Below, one piece after another: positions 33,192 to 43,487 of a stretch of 64,000 nt of DNA. A program made the translations under genes and the position numbers. A model generated the notes under the pieces. The model was not told where the DNA came from. It saw only the letters and a program-made list of their open reading frames with translations, and did not search any database. The stretch's first letter is position 1, and each line of letters begins with the position of its first letter. This DNA is from Neoconidiobolus thromboides FSU 785 (Eukaryota > Entomophthoromycota > Entomophthoromycetes > Entomophthorales > Neoconidiobolaceae): contig MU626299.1 of NCBI GenBank assembly GCA_025603075.1, forward strand, positions 62,001 to 126,000. Reading direction: 5' to 3'.

Positions 33192-33656
33192 ATGTCTACT
33201 CAATACACTATTACTGATTTATTTGATCAATACTCTCCAGTTGAGCTCCTTATGCTCAGCCATTTGAACCCAGAGCACAAGAAGGGTAATAAAGGGACAC
33301 ATAAACTACAAAACCGCAGCAAAAATATCCAAATAAACTTGATTGAAAATGAAAATGAATTTCAGATCCAAGCTTTGACTCCAGGATATGAGAAAAGCGA
33401 TATTTCAATTGATTATAGCTCTACTAACAATAGCATAATCATTGAAACTAAGGTTAAGGAAGCTATCGACTCGGAAAAAGAAAACAAACCAAAATTCTTG
33501 GTAAAAGAATTCGAGCCTTCGAAACTTCATCGTGAAGTCAAGTTGTCCTCTCCTGTAAATCCAGAAAATATCTCCGCTACCCTTGAGCTTGGTGTCCTTA
33601 AATTAACTGTACCTAAGCAAAATGTTGAAAAAGTTCATCGCATCTCTATTATGTAA
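33192..33656 (+). CDS. small heat-shock protein (Hsp20/alpha-crystallin)
   Basis: 154 aa. An ATP-independent chaperone that holds unfolding proteins and forms oligomers. The N-terminal arm (1-44) is short. The alpha-crystallin domain (about 45-145) has INLIENENEFQIQALTPGYEKSDI, matching the start of the fungal domain, and ends with NISATLELGVLKLTVPK, the family's usual A-x-x-x-n-GVL motif. The C-terminal RISIM has the I-x-I motif that docks neighbouring subunits. The upstream perfect HSE and TATA box support heat induction by HSF. Intronless. Confidence 0.92.
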   Translation: MSTQYTITDLFDQYSPVELLMLSHLNPEHKKGNKGTHKLQNRSKNIQINLIENENEFQIQALTPGYEKSDISIDYSSTNNSIIIETKVKEAIDSEKENKPKFLVKEFEPSKLHREVKLSSPVNPENISATLELGVLKLTVPKQNVEKVHRISIM

Positions 33657-34845
33657 ATAAAGTTTTTTTATCAGCTTAAATTTTTATTCTAATTATTAAA
33701 AATTATCGTCTAACTATGAGTTTACAGATTATTTATAAACAAAAGTAGTAGCCAAATAATAGGAAGTTAATTTGGATAAGATAAGATATAAATATAACAT
33801 GATCGACAAAGATATTAAGTAGCAAAATGAAATTCTGGAAATACTGAGTATTTGTATATTTTATAAGCATAGTAGCGAGAAGTGAACCGATGTAAAAATC
33901 CAATTTATCATAAATACTGGCAAACCCAATATGATAAATTAACACTAATGTTTTTTTGGTTAAAATTATTTTTCTTTAGTTTAAATTAATTATTTTAGAT
34001 AATAAATTAACAATATAACCTATATTTGTTGACTAGTATCATTATCACTTTAAATAAGCTTTATAACGATTGCTACTTTAACTATTAAGTGATAACACCT
34101 ATAATTTGATCTTAGTATAATATGTTCTATAAAATCAAATGACTTTTTACAAAATAAGAAGTTTCAGGTTTATATCACACTTATAGTCTTATATACTTAT
34201 TAGGGAAATTACAACACATTAAGTATAAAATTAAACTATGATTTTACTTCTACAATAGATTTATCATATTCCTAAACCTTAAGTATGATTAAATTGAATA
34301 ATTTATCACTCAAGCAGTGGGAAATTGTATATATGGGGATGTTTTTTATTTAAGAATTTTACTAACAATCTTTCCACTCAAATAATGCTTAAAAATGGAA
34401 AAAGTAATGAAATCAAAAAAACGGTTTTATATAATATAGCTTAAATGAATGCCATTTTTCATTCGAGTTTTTTGCTCATATTTTAACTAGCTTAAGTTTC
34501 AAAAGAAATATTAGCTAAATGTTACACAAACATGTTCCTATTAAATTTAATAAAACTCAAGATAACTAATAATAATACTATAGTTTATAAGTTTGTTTAA
34601 AATGTAGCAATTTTAAATCTCAAAGAACAAATATTTAGCCATTCCAATTATAGTATTGTAAGAAGAATATCACAATACTTGATAAGGTAATTCGATGAAA
34701 ACTTGCTTTAGCAAACTGGTTTATAAAATATTTTTATATCAAATTAAAGTTTGTTTTTAATATTTAAAAAAATATTTATAATATATAACGATAAAAAAGG
34801 TATACTGATTTCTTGATAACTTGGTTTTCAAAATTAACCAAAAGT
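33657..34845. other. intergenic with one MITE
   Basis: No gene seen; one MITE at 34335-34428. The frame of the next gene opens upstream of its ATG after a TAA at about 34793, so an upstream exon cannot be excluded. Confidence 0.5.
34335..34428 (-). repeat. MITE-like element, copy 8
   Basis: Left end GGGGATG after ATAT; right end degraded (ACGGTTTT). Core CCACTCAAATAATGCTTAAA. Confidence 0.75.
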
Positions 34846-36471
34846 ATGCTTGGAAGGATATTACACCGCTGTAATAAGTGTAAACATCACAAAAGAAATG
34901 ATCGTATTTTGTCTAGATGTATTCATTGTCAACCGGAAAATCTAAAATGCATTACTATGGGAAATGACAAATATAGTACGAAGCATAAAGGAAGCTTTGA
35001 ACCGTCTGATTCAATATCAACTAAAAACGTATACATAGATAATAACTTCAATTATACTTTTGAAACTAATATGGGTTTATGCACTTCCGTAAAAGCAGCG
35101 TCGTCATTAGTATCAATGCTACCCTCAAAATTATTAAAAGATAATCTACTATCACTTTTACAATATCCTCCATTAAATAATTTTAATAAAGGGATTGAAC
35201 TAATGGTATCTTTGGCTGTACAAATGAACAGACTAAGTCTACCAAGGTATTTGGCTGAAATAGAACTACTTCCGAAAGTTGAGAAACCTCATTATACCCC
35301 TTCACTTATACTTTTAGGGATAAGAAATTACCTGAAAACTGAGCATGTTACTATGCCAATATTTAACTTACAAATTTTCAATTTCAATATATGTCACAAC
35401 ACGACTAAACTAGCAATAATTGCATGTGGATTAAAATCAAATAGGGATAGGAAAGCAGTTGAGCTAGTTAACTATTGCGAAGTTCATCTGCATTCATATT
35501 TTAAAACACCGTACAATTGCAAACCAACTTTAAATACTCTTCAAAGTATTATTATTTTACTTTTAGAATTACGACAGTTTAAATGGGTAGCTAAGCTTAC
35601 TACAGAATTTGTCAATTATTTAGTTCAAGCTAAAAACATTTTAGGATTACAATTTACATGTCCGAAATTGAGTTTAGAAGCGAAGATTGAAAGAAAAATG
35701 GTATTTAATTCAATAAACTATATAGTAACTATGTTTTCAACTGCATCTTATTTTGTACATCCGGCTATTCAAGATTATCCCAACAAGTTACGTAGTTCAG
35801 TGGATTTCAACCTTAAGAAACTAAATTTGAAATCAACTCAAAGTGTTATTCATATCTGTTCATTATCATTTAATAGCTTTTTGGAAGAGTTTTCGTACCA
35901 TTTTGATAAAATAGTATTTATAAAAGCACAAGTAGCCGAAAAACTAGTCACATTTGAAGACTGCTATATTAATATTCAGTTAATAATTAATGATTTTACT
36001 GTTAGTTTCAATAAATACCAAAAATTAATTAAAAGTTTCAAGTTAACAAGTATAAGCATCCTGTACGCAAATCTTTTAGATATTTACATTTGCCAAGGTT
36101 ATTGTTTATATAGTTATTTCAAATTCTTTTCTCTTTCCTTAAAGGCATTCCATATCATCAACGAAACGTCAACTCAAACTTATACCAATTTATTGATTAC
36201 TAATGCTTTAAATGTGGTCAAATATATTTTGAAAATGCCTTTAGATTACATCACCCATATTATGATCGCTACCTTATATCATTGTTTGTTATTTCTTCTA
36301 AGAAATAGAAACCCAGAATATACTAAACTTATTGACTCTGCATTAATATTAGCAAAATCTAAACTTCTTGCTTTGACTTTACCACCTTACAATTCTTCTT
36401 CTGCAACCTTTAACTTAAACATGTTGAATATTACTGAGGATCTTATTATCCCTCAATATCTGCAACTATAA
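34846..36471 (+). CDS. Zn2Cys6-like transcription factor, third Cys missing
   Basis: 541 aa from the ATG at 34846; the longer open frame starts at a TTG. Near the N-terminus is a CxxC...CxxC...C cluster: C9, C12, C25, C28, C35, with basic residues KHHKR between. This matches the fungal binuclear zinc cluster (C-x2-C-x6-C-xn-C-x2-C-x6-C) except that the third Cys is Asp19. The remaining 450 residues are helical, without enzyme motifs, with leucine-rich blocks around 75-115, 200-260 and 400-470, as in the fungal-specific regulatory domain. It is probably a nuclear DNA-binding regulator, or one that has lost DNA binding. Neighbouring transposons give no hint of targets. Confidence 0.65.
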   Translation: MLGRILHRCNKCKHHKRNDRILSRCIHCQPENLKCITMGNDKYSTKHKGSFEPSDSISTKNVYIDNNFNYTFETNMGLCTSVKAASSLVSMLPSKLLKDNLLSLLQYPPLNNFNKGIELMVSLAVQMNRLSLPRYLAEIELLPKVEKPHYTPSLILLGIRNYLKTEHVTMPIFNLQIFNFNICHNTTKLAIIACGLKSNRDRKAVELVNYCEVHLHSYFKTPYNCKPTLNTLQSIIILLLELRQFKWVAKLTTEFVNYLVQAKNILGLQFTCPKLSLEAKIERKMVFNSINYIVTMFSTASYFVHPAIQDYPNKLRSSVDFNLKKLNLKSTQSVIHICSLSFNSFLEEFSYHFDKIVFIKAQVAEKLVTFEDCYINIQLIINDFTVSFNKYQKLIKSFKLTSISILYANLLDIYICQGYCLYSYFKFFSLSLKAFHIINETSTQTYTNLLITNALNVVKYILKMPLDYITHIMIATLYHCLLFLLRNRNPEYTKLIDSALILAKSKLLALTLPPYNSSSATFNLNMLNITEDLIIPQYLQL

Positions 36472-36878
36472 AGAAAAATTTTAGAGCTACAACTTTTTAA
36501 ACAATCTTTTTTCTAGTTCGATTGTGAAAAATTCTAGAGCTAAATAAATATTTTGTGATATATTTGTTTTGAAAGATTATATATTGCTTGTTGTTAGCTT
36601 ACTATATTAATAATAAATAAACACTAAACAGTATATATAATATTGTATGTCAGTTAGTCTTAAGATGCTGCTTTTAAAATCACTTCATTCATTATGTTAC
36701 AATGTAAATAGGTTTCAATAGATGATAGGAATTATCATTCTACTTTTGTTAAACTTTGAGAAAATATGCATTATAATTGTTCATATCATTACACAACTGT
36801 TCAACAAGGATTATTTATTACTTATTTGTTATTACTGAAAACAATAAAATCCATTATTATTATAAGCATTTTTACCGT

Positions 36879-37342
36879 TGTGAAATCTGGTACTCAGGGT
36901 TTGGAGTCAAGAACAGCTATTGCTGGGTTGACTACACTATAAGTTGAAAGGTCTTAGTTTATATGACTAAGATAGACTTGGATTATGAGGAATGGCACGT
37001 GATAGGTTACAAGCTATATAAGACAGATATAATAGACAATACTAATGCAAAACCTATGTAAAATACTATTAAGAAAACTTAGTGGCTTTATTAAATGTTC
37101 GAGATACCAGGGAATAATTCAGTTAAAAAGCCTCGAACTATTATACTCTGTAAACTCTTTTATACTCTGAAAAGTATAAATATCAAAATGAGAAGATAAT
37201 ATTCTTTTGGATGGAGCTAGAAATTCTCATAGCAAATCAAAATAAGAACGTGGAACTGATTTTCTCTGAACTCGAGAACACAACATCTTAGGCGATTGTT
37301 ATGCTATAATTAACCATGGGACTGACAAAGCGATATTTCACA
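36879..37342 (-). mobile_element. solo LTR, copy 2
   Basis: 464 bp, TGTGAAATC...ATTTCACA. On the minus strand TATAAAAG is followed by AATAAA about 70-80 bp on. Flanks CCGT and CCAT differ at one base. Close in sequence to copies 1 and 3 and inverted relative to copy 3. Confidence 0.83.
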
Positions 37343-37348
37343 CCATAT

Positions 37349-37449
37349 TAGTTGTCTATTACTTTTTAGTATCATTACTTTTTCCATTTTTAAGCATTAT
37401 TTGAGTAAAAGATTGTTAGTAAAATTCTTAAACAAAAAAATACATCCAC
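37349..37449 (+). repeat. MITE-like element, copy 9
   Basis: Directly after solo LTR copy 2. Left end degraded, core ATCATTACTTTTTCCATTTT, right end CATCCAC. A short GGGGATGTTTTTTATTTA at about 37462 may be the end of another broken copy. Confidence 0.7.
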
Positions 37450-37680
37450 ATCTATTATTTGGGGATGTTTTTTATTTATATTATAAAAAATTTTACTTAT
37501 TAATATAAAAAATGTTATTTTGACATTTTAATATTTATATTTTTATGTAATACTTTAATCTAAAATATAAGAAAACTTTTTAGTATAGTAACTTTCTAAG
37601 TTTTATTATATTTAATTTAATAATTTTATTTTTCAATTATATTTAATTATAATGGTTTATACAACTTTTTAATAACATAA

Positions 37681-37776
37681 GGGAATATATTGTGTATTTG
37701 AGGATTCTACTAACAAATTTTCCGCTTAAATAGTGCTTAAAAGATGGGAAAAATAATGAAGCCGAAAAACACCCCC
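37681..37776 (-). repeat. MITE-like element, copy 10
   Basis: GGGAATATATTG...CACCCCC with perfect ATAA at 37677-37680 and 37777-37780. The direct, non-palindromic ATAA repeat shows a true 4-bp target duplication. Confidence 0.85.
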
Positions 37777-38229
37777 ATAAGTTATTTTTTTGATTACCCA
37801 TATAATTTGCTTAACTACTATATATATTGTTTATTTACAAATTTATATTTATATTTATGTTTAAATAAATATTAATAACTTAATGTTTAAACAATTTGAT
37901 TTTTTATTTTAAAATTTTTAATTATCTTTCTAATTTAGTTAGGTTTAAAAATATAAAAGCTAGTTAATTTTAAAAAAATATTGATTACTATAAGATTTCA
38001 ATAGTAAATTTTTTATTTTTTATGCCTATATCTGTTTTATAAAAAATAAATTTGTTAACAGTTTTAAAAAATTTTGATTTTTGAAAAACAATTGATAAAA
38101 TAAACGAAAACTTTACAAAAATTCAAAATAAAATTTATATAACCTTATGTATTTATAAATTTGTGGACTTATCTATAAAAATCAGTAAATGATATATAAA
38201 CTTTATTTTTTCAAGTTAAACTTATATTT

Positions 38230-38331
38230 GGGAGTGTTTTTTTGATTTTGTTATTTTTTCCATTTTTTAAGCGTTATTTAAGGTGGAAAAACTTGCTAGT
38301 AAAATTCTTAAATACATTCCCATTGTGAAAT
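38230..38331 (+). repeat. MITE-like element, copy 11, interrupted at its right edge
   Basis: GGGAGTG...CATTCCC with ATTT on the left (38226-38229). On the right the duplication is cut after AT by a solo LTR. Removing the LTR and one CCAT restores CCC-ATTT, so the LTR came after this MITE. Confidence 0.85.
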
Positions 38332-38333
38332 AT

Positions 38334-38785
38334 CGCTTTGTCAGTCCCATGGTTAATTACAGCATAATGATCGCCTAAGTTGTTGTGTTCTCAAGTTTAG
38401 AGGCAATTAATCCCATGTTCTTATTTTGATTTGCTATGAGAGTTTATATCTTCGTCTCAAAGATGTTATCCCCTCGTTTTGATACATATACTTGTAGGAG
38501 TATAAAAGAGATTCTAAAACATAGTAGCTCGAGGCTTTTCAACTGAACCACTTCCTGATATCTCGAACATTTAATAAAGCTACTAAGTTTTCTTAATAAT
38601 ATTTTACGTAGATTTTACAGTAGTAATATCTATTCTATTTATCTTACATAATTCGTAGTCTATTACGTGCTATTCCTCATAATCCAAGTCTATCTTAGTC
38701 ACATAACTAAGACATTTCGACTTATAGTATAGTCAGCCAGGCAATAGCTGTTTTTGGCTCCAATCACTGAGTACCAGATTTCACG
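38334..38785 (+). mobile_element. solo LTR, copy 3, inserted at a MITE edge
   Basis: 452 bp, TGTGAAATATCG...ATTTCACG. TATAAAAG at about 38501 and AATAAA at 38573 give U3-R-U5 order. Perfect 4-bp duplication CCAT at 38330-38333 and 38786-38789. The insertion split the ATTT target copy of the neighbouring MITE. Confidence 0.87.
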
Positions 38786-39338
38786 CCATTTATAGTTTAA
38801 GTTTTAATAGCTTTTATAATAATATCACTTATTAAAATATTTCTAATTTAATGACATTTCTAATTTTAATAATGTAAATTAAAAAATTGTTTTAAAAAAG
38901 CAAAATAATGTTAACTACTAAATAAAATAAAAACAGAAAATTATATCCAAATTTATTAAAGATAATATATAAAACTTATTAAAATTAATAAATAAGAATG
39001 GTTTTTTTTAGCTTGGTCCTATTGAGTTAACATTTTAATTGCTTTTACTTATTTATTTATTTAACAAAAGATTATGGAAAAAGTTAGAAGCTTTAAAATA
39101 AAATTATTTAAAAAACTTTTATGAAATCACCTTTTCAAGCAATAGTGAAAAATTCATAAATATTGATTGCCAACTCTTATAAACAAATTTATAAATATTA
39201 AATACAAAGAGTTATATTGTTTTTCTTTAACTTGTCAAAATTATACAAAGTCCACATTCTTTTTTTACACTTTTATAAAGTTGGTTGTAAATGCTAGGAT
39301 TTCCTACACTTACTTTAATTGGTATTGATATTTTAGAT

Positions 39339-39435
39339 GGGAGATGTATTTTTTTGTTTGAGAATTTTATTAACAATTTTTCTGACTAAATAGTGCTTAA
39401 AAGATGGAAAAAATGATAATTAAATAAACATTTCC
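39339..39435 (-). repeat. MITE-like element, copy 12
   Basis: GGGAGATGTATTTTTTTG at the left, degraded ACATTTCC at the right, core CTAAATAGTGCTTAAAAGAT. Ends diverged. Confidence 0.7.
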
Positions 39436-39540
39436 AAATTAAATTTAGTAAAACATTGGATATAAAAGCTTTTTAAAAAGAAAAAAGTTATACATAAAAA
39501 ATGACTAAACTTTATAATATAATTATAATTTATTTTTCAA

Positions 39541-41106
39541 TCAATTATAATTTAATACAAAACTCTTACCCATTACTAAATGAGGATTAATATGGCAATG
39601 AGATAACCATTTTCCTGGATTATCAGCTTTAAGTCGGATAGCATACCAGCCACAGAAAACAACATCTCCCACAGTCCTTGGGTTAGCAAAATGAGTAAAC
39701 GTATCTTGTAATACAAGATTCTTTTTATGAGATAAAATAGTATCTTGAATCTTGATTGAGTCAGTAGAAGGATCATAAGGTAAAGTGCCATTGGAAACTA
39801 CATAAAAAGAGTGACCATGTAAATGCCAAGGATGAGTAACGCAATTACCTCCTATGGGTTGAAAATGTTGTAATATAATTTGTATATTAGTATTATTTTT
39901 TATAAAATAATCTTTATTTTCCAATTGATTATTAATTAGAAATTTAGGTACATTATTAGCTATTCCATTAGTAATGTTGATAATAATTTCCTGATCAATT
40001 TGTTTAGGTACTTGATAAATATGAGTATCTTGAACATCGATACAATTGCTTCGATAAAATTGTGAATTTTTCAATTTAGGTAAAATCCATAAATTCTCAG
40101 TTAAATTTAATCTCTCAGGCACATACAACTTTTTCTTTAATTTATCTGTTGGTTCTGCTCCATTATAATGTAATATTGCTACTCCATTATTAGGTAATAG
40201 AGGATTACTATTACTACCTGTAATTCTAGTCATCATATAATAATTATTAATAGGTTGATTCATTTTAACTAATATAGAATATCTCTGTGCTGGATGTAAT
40301 TCAATTCGATTAGTTAATATAGGTTCAATTAAAGTGCCATCTACTTCAATTACTTTGAATTCTATATGATTTTGAATTTCAAAGATTAAATTAGATAGTC
40401 CATTAGCTGCAATAATTCGAATTCGATAAATTTTATTAAAATCTACATTTTTTACATAATAACCCTCATTAAACAAATCCTTTTCTTTAGTGTTAGTATT
40501 GTTTTCCCAAACATCAAAAGTTCTACCATTAGTTAAGATAGATTGGGATGGAAATGGAAACTGAAAGGGTGGATTTAATAAATCATGATAAATTAAACTG
40601 GTATTTTTATGCCAACGTTCACTTAAAATTAAAGTAAATTCCTCATCATAATAATAGTTTTCATTGTATTCAATTAACTCTTTTAGAAACTTCTCTTTGA
40701 TAATCAATGCCCCATAAATTACTTGAATATCCAAATCAGTATGAGCATGATACCAATAAGTCCCACTTTGTTTATATACGTTAAATTGATATTTAAATGA
40801 ACTGTTTGTTAAGATCCTTGCTTGGGTTAATTCAGGTACACCATCCATATTGTTACTATTTCTCTGCTCAATTCCATGCCAATGAATAGTTATATTTCGA
40901 TGACTTTGATTATTAATTAATATATTAACTTGATCATGTTGTTCAATTTCAATAGTAGGACCTGGATAAACTCCATTAATAGTTATACCTTCAAAATTAA
41001 AATTATCTACTGCAATATCTTGATCTTTAACTTCCCATGAATAATAATGGACTTTACTATCAAGAGTATTAAGAAAACAGAATAATATTATGATTATGTA
41101 ATTCAT
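39541..41106 (-). CDS. secreted multicopper oxidase, laccase/ascorbate-oxidase type, odd T1 site
   Basis: 521 aa, intronless, with signal peptide (about 1-17). Three cupredoxin domains: copper loops L1 HWHG (75-78), L2 WYHAH (118-122), L3 HPWHLHGH (425-432), L4 HCHINPH (503-509). It oxidises phenols or metal ions extracellularly and reduces oxygen to water. All ten histidines and the T1 Cys504 are present. The residue ten after that Cys, the T1 axial position (Met, Leu or Phe in known enzymes), is Lys514 (HLVMGKSF). HCHIEPHLHMGM of ascorbate oxidase is the nearest motif I know. The usual VTQCP cysteine is replaced (LTQARI). No C-terminal membrane segment, so not Fet3. Many N-glycosylation sites. 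Activity with Lys at that position is uncertain. Confidence 0.9.
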   Translation of the reverse strand: MNYIIIILFCFLNTLDSKVHYYSWEVKDQDIAVDNFNFEGITINGVYPGPTIEIEQHDQVNILINNQSHRNITIHWHGIEQRNSNNMDGVPELTQARILTNSSFKYQFNVYKQSGTYWYHAHTDLDIQVIYGALIIKEKFLKELIEYNENYYYDEEFTLILSERWHKNTSLIYHDLLNPPFQFPFPSQSILTNGRTFDVWENNTNTKEKDLFNEGYYVKNVDFNKIYRIRIIAANGLSNLIFEIQNHIEFKVIEVDGTLIEPILTNRIELHPAQRYSILVKMNQPINNYYMMTRITGSNSNPLLPNNGVAILHYNGAEPTDKLKKKLYVPERLNLTENLWILPKLKNSQFYRSNCIDVQDTHIYQVPKQIDQEIIINITNGIANNVPKFLINNQLENKDYFIKNNTNIQIILQHFQPIGGNCVTHPWHLHGHSFYVVSNGTLPYDPSTDSIKIQDTILSHKKNLVLQDTFTHFANPRTVGDVVFCGWYAIRLKADNPGKWLSHCHINPHLVMGKSFVLNYN

Positions 41107-42416
41107 TATTGTTTTATAAATTTAATCATTGACTAAATGTTGAGTTTATATATATTATTTTTGAAGATAATTGTATATAATTATCTTTTTTGTTGATATC
41201 ATATATTAATTTTTAGATAGATAAATTAAGTATCTATAAATAAATTTGTATAAAATTCTTTTACTTTAATGTTATTTGAAAAATTAAGTTTAAGATACTT
41301 AATATAGTTAAAAACCATAAACATTAATAATTTATACCAACTTTTACTTCTTCTAAATATTAATATATCATCTACACAATATCTAATCAGCTATTTAAAT
41401 AACTCTAATATTTGGGAGTGTTTTTTTTGACTTCATTATTTTTTCCATTTTTTGAGCGCTATTTAAGCGGAAAATTTGTTAGTAAAATTCTTAGACACAA
41501 AAATACATCCCCATTTGTTTCTTTTATTTCATTAAATTTAATTAAACCTCTGAAAAAATTATTAATTGACTTAAATGAATATAAGTTATTTAATTTAATT
41601 TATTATCAAATTTAATTTTACTTTGTATTTGAATTTAACTTTTAACAAAAATATTGGGAACCATTTTGTTTTTTGTTAAATCAAATTAGAAGGTGGAATT
41701 TTAAAAGGTCAATATCAGATGTTTTAATCAAAATATTCCCTTTGAGTTGAATTATTTTATTATATTGAGGTTCATCTATTCGGATTTTTAATTAAAAAAA
41801 TACTGAATGTTATTGACAATATCAAAAGATTAATCTTTGTTTGAATTTGTTCCTCCCTAATCACTCCACTTTCATAACATTATAAGCTAATAAACACAAA
41901 GCCCTTTGGCTTTAATTTTTAAAACTAATATCAAAAGATTAGTTGATTTTAAAAGCTGAGATTGAATGATTTACTATAAATAGAAATTTTTATGTAATAA
42001 ACTATTTAAATTTCAATTAAGCAAATTCATAATTGATTCTAATAAATAATGATAAATTGATATTATTAAGTTAATAAAAAGATATTAAACTTGAAATTGT
42101 AATCAAAACAAACAAAATAGTAAAACATTAACCATAGATGCTATTGATTTTTAAAAGCTTCGAAACAAATCAAATATTTTAAAAATAAGTTGAAGATACA
42201 CTGGATGGTTTTTATTAAAGATTTCTATTAAATTACTTTTAGAATCTTAACAAAATACATCTACCTTCTTTTACTAAATCAGCAAGTAGACAAAATTAAT
42301 AATTATCTTAAATAATATCTTTGTGTTTATTCGAAGCCTATAATACTTCTGTTTCCTAGCCCTATTCCATCACTTTAATCCCCCTTTAATCTATCATATA
42401 CCCCAACCCACTTCCA
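41107..42416. other. intergenic with one MITE
   Basis: One MITE at 41414-41512; nothing else recognised. The 67-aa open frame beginning at the MITE is the element's own translation running into flanking DNA. Confidence 0.5.
41414..41512 (+). repeat. MITE-like element, copy 13
   Basis: 99 bp, GGGAGTG...CATCCCC, GACTTCATTATTTTTTCC and AAGCGG subtype. Perfect ATTT at 41410-41413 and 41513-41516. Confidence 0.9.
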
Positions 42417-43487
42417 TTAAAATGTTTCCATCTCCACTTTCAATCCACAAATTGTGCATTTGCCTTCAGTTTCCCCTTGAATAAATTGATGTTCATGAAC
42501 TTGTATTTTTGGACGTTGCTGTTCCCAAGTTTCAGTACGAGTCCTTTTTCTTAAATCTAAATAAAGAAATAAAAAAATCAATATTAATTTTACTTTGAAG
42601 ATTGTTGAAAAATTGATTAGTCACCTTTTAATTTATTTTTAAATTTATCTGCTTTTTTCTTTTTTTTTACCATTTCTCGACGTTCTAATTCAGCGTCTAA
42701 GCCTTCACTACCGCCCCATTTTTTATAGGCATACATTTCTACCTTTTATTATTAAAGTATTAATATGGTAATGTTTTATTAATATTATTATAGTTTTATC
42801 TATTTATACTATTTACTTGTTCCCTTAAATATAACAACATATTATTCCAACTTGATTTTCTTGGATTTGGTTTACTCCAACAATTAAATAAATCTTTATC
42901 TCTTAATTCATCTAATAATTTTTGGTTGATTGTATTAATAAAAAAAATTTCAAAATAAATAGTAATATTTTTATAAATCACCTTCAGTTAACAAATAATC
43001 CTAAATAAAAAAATAGCGATTTAAAAAATTTAAAAACTAAATAAGATGTTATAAATATTTCAAGACTTACTTCTTTTACTTCTGTTTTTGTTAATAAGGA
43101 ATACTTTTCCGTTACTGATTTTTTACAATCACTACAAACTGATACTTTAAATAATTGAAAAAATAAGGGATCAACTCCTAATTTTTGACACTCTTTGCAG
43201 CGATCGTTATCTTCAGCTAATTATTGAATTATTAATATTCTTCATATAGGAAATTTTGGACTAATATAAATTCAATTGATAAATAAATCATTACGTATAT
43301 CTTTTAATAAAATAGGTTCGACTTGATTTAATTTAACTTGGGGATTTTCTTCTTCAATTAGAAAACCTCCTTTACTATCAACCATTTTACTTAAATCATA
43401 ATCTATATAATCCGATCGTTGGATTCTTTTACTACTCGTTGGGACTTTATTGATACTGCTTGTTTTTTTATTATCTGTTTCGCTCAT
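42417..43487 (-). CDS. RAD14: nucleotide-excision repair damage verifier RAD14/XPA, six exons
   Basis: 236 aa assembled from six exons: 43295-43487, 43071-43216, 42982-43000, 42817-42911, 42625-42742, 42417-42556. All five introns are GT..AG and every junction keeps frame. YDLSKMVDSKGGFLIEEE (30-47) is the XPA signature. The zinc finger is C71-x2-C74...C92-x2-C95. LLTKTEVKEDYLLTE, DLFNCWSKPNP and YAYKKWGGSEGLD follow, as in Rad14. A C-terminal CTIC (C224, C227) ends the protein. It binds damaged DNA and stabilises the TFIIH-opened bubble in the nucleus. The exon density is much higher than in the neighbouring genes. A 19-nt exon makes this gene easy to miss. Confidence 0.93.

Larger units (their letters stand above)
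36472..39540. other. transposon nest without genes
   Basis: About 3 kb holding two solo LTRs in opposite orientation and four to five MITEs (listed). The rest is AT-rich filler with no supported gene. Confidence 0.7.

Noticed and set aside
41412-41615. Open frames of the GVFFLTSLFFPFF..YLSGKFVSKIL type at several places (also near 5300, 23700, 46700)
   Set aside because: They coincide exactly with MITE copies. Many other copies have frameshifts, differences include non-synonymous changes, and there is no consistent start, so the shared frame is best explained by shared DNA descent.
42840-42981. Reading the 61-aa frame as a separate gene
   Set aside because: It covers exon 4 of RAD14 plus adjacent intron sequence; the spliced model explains it completely.
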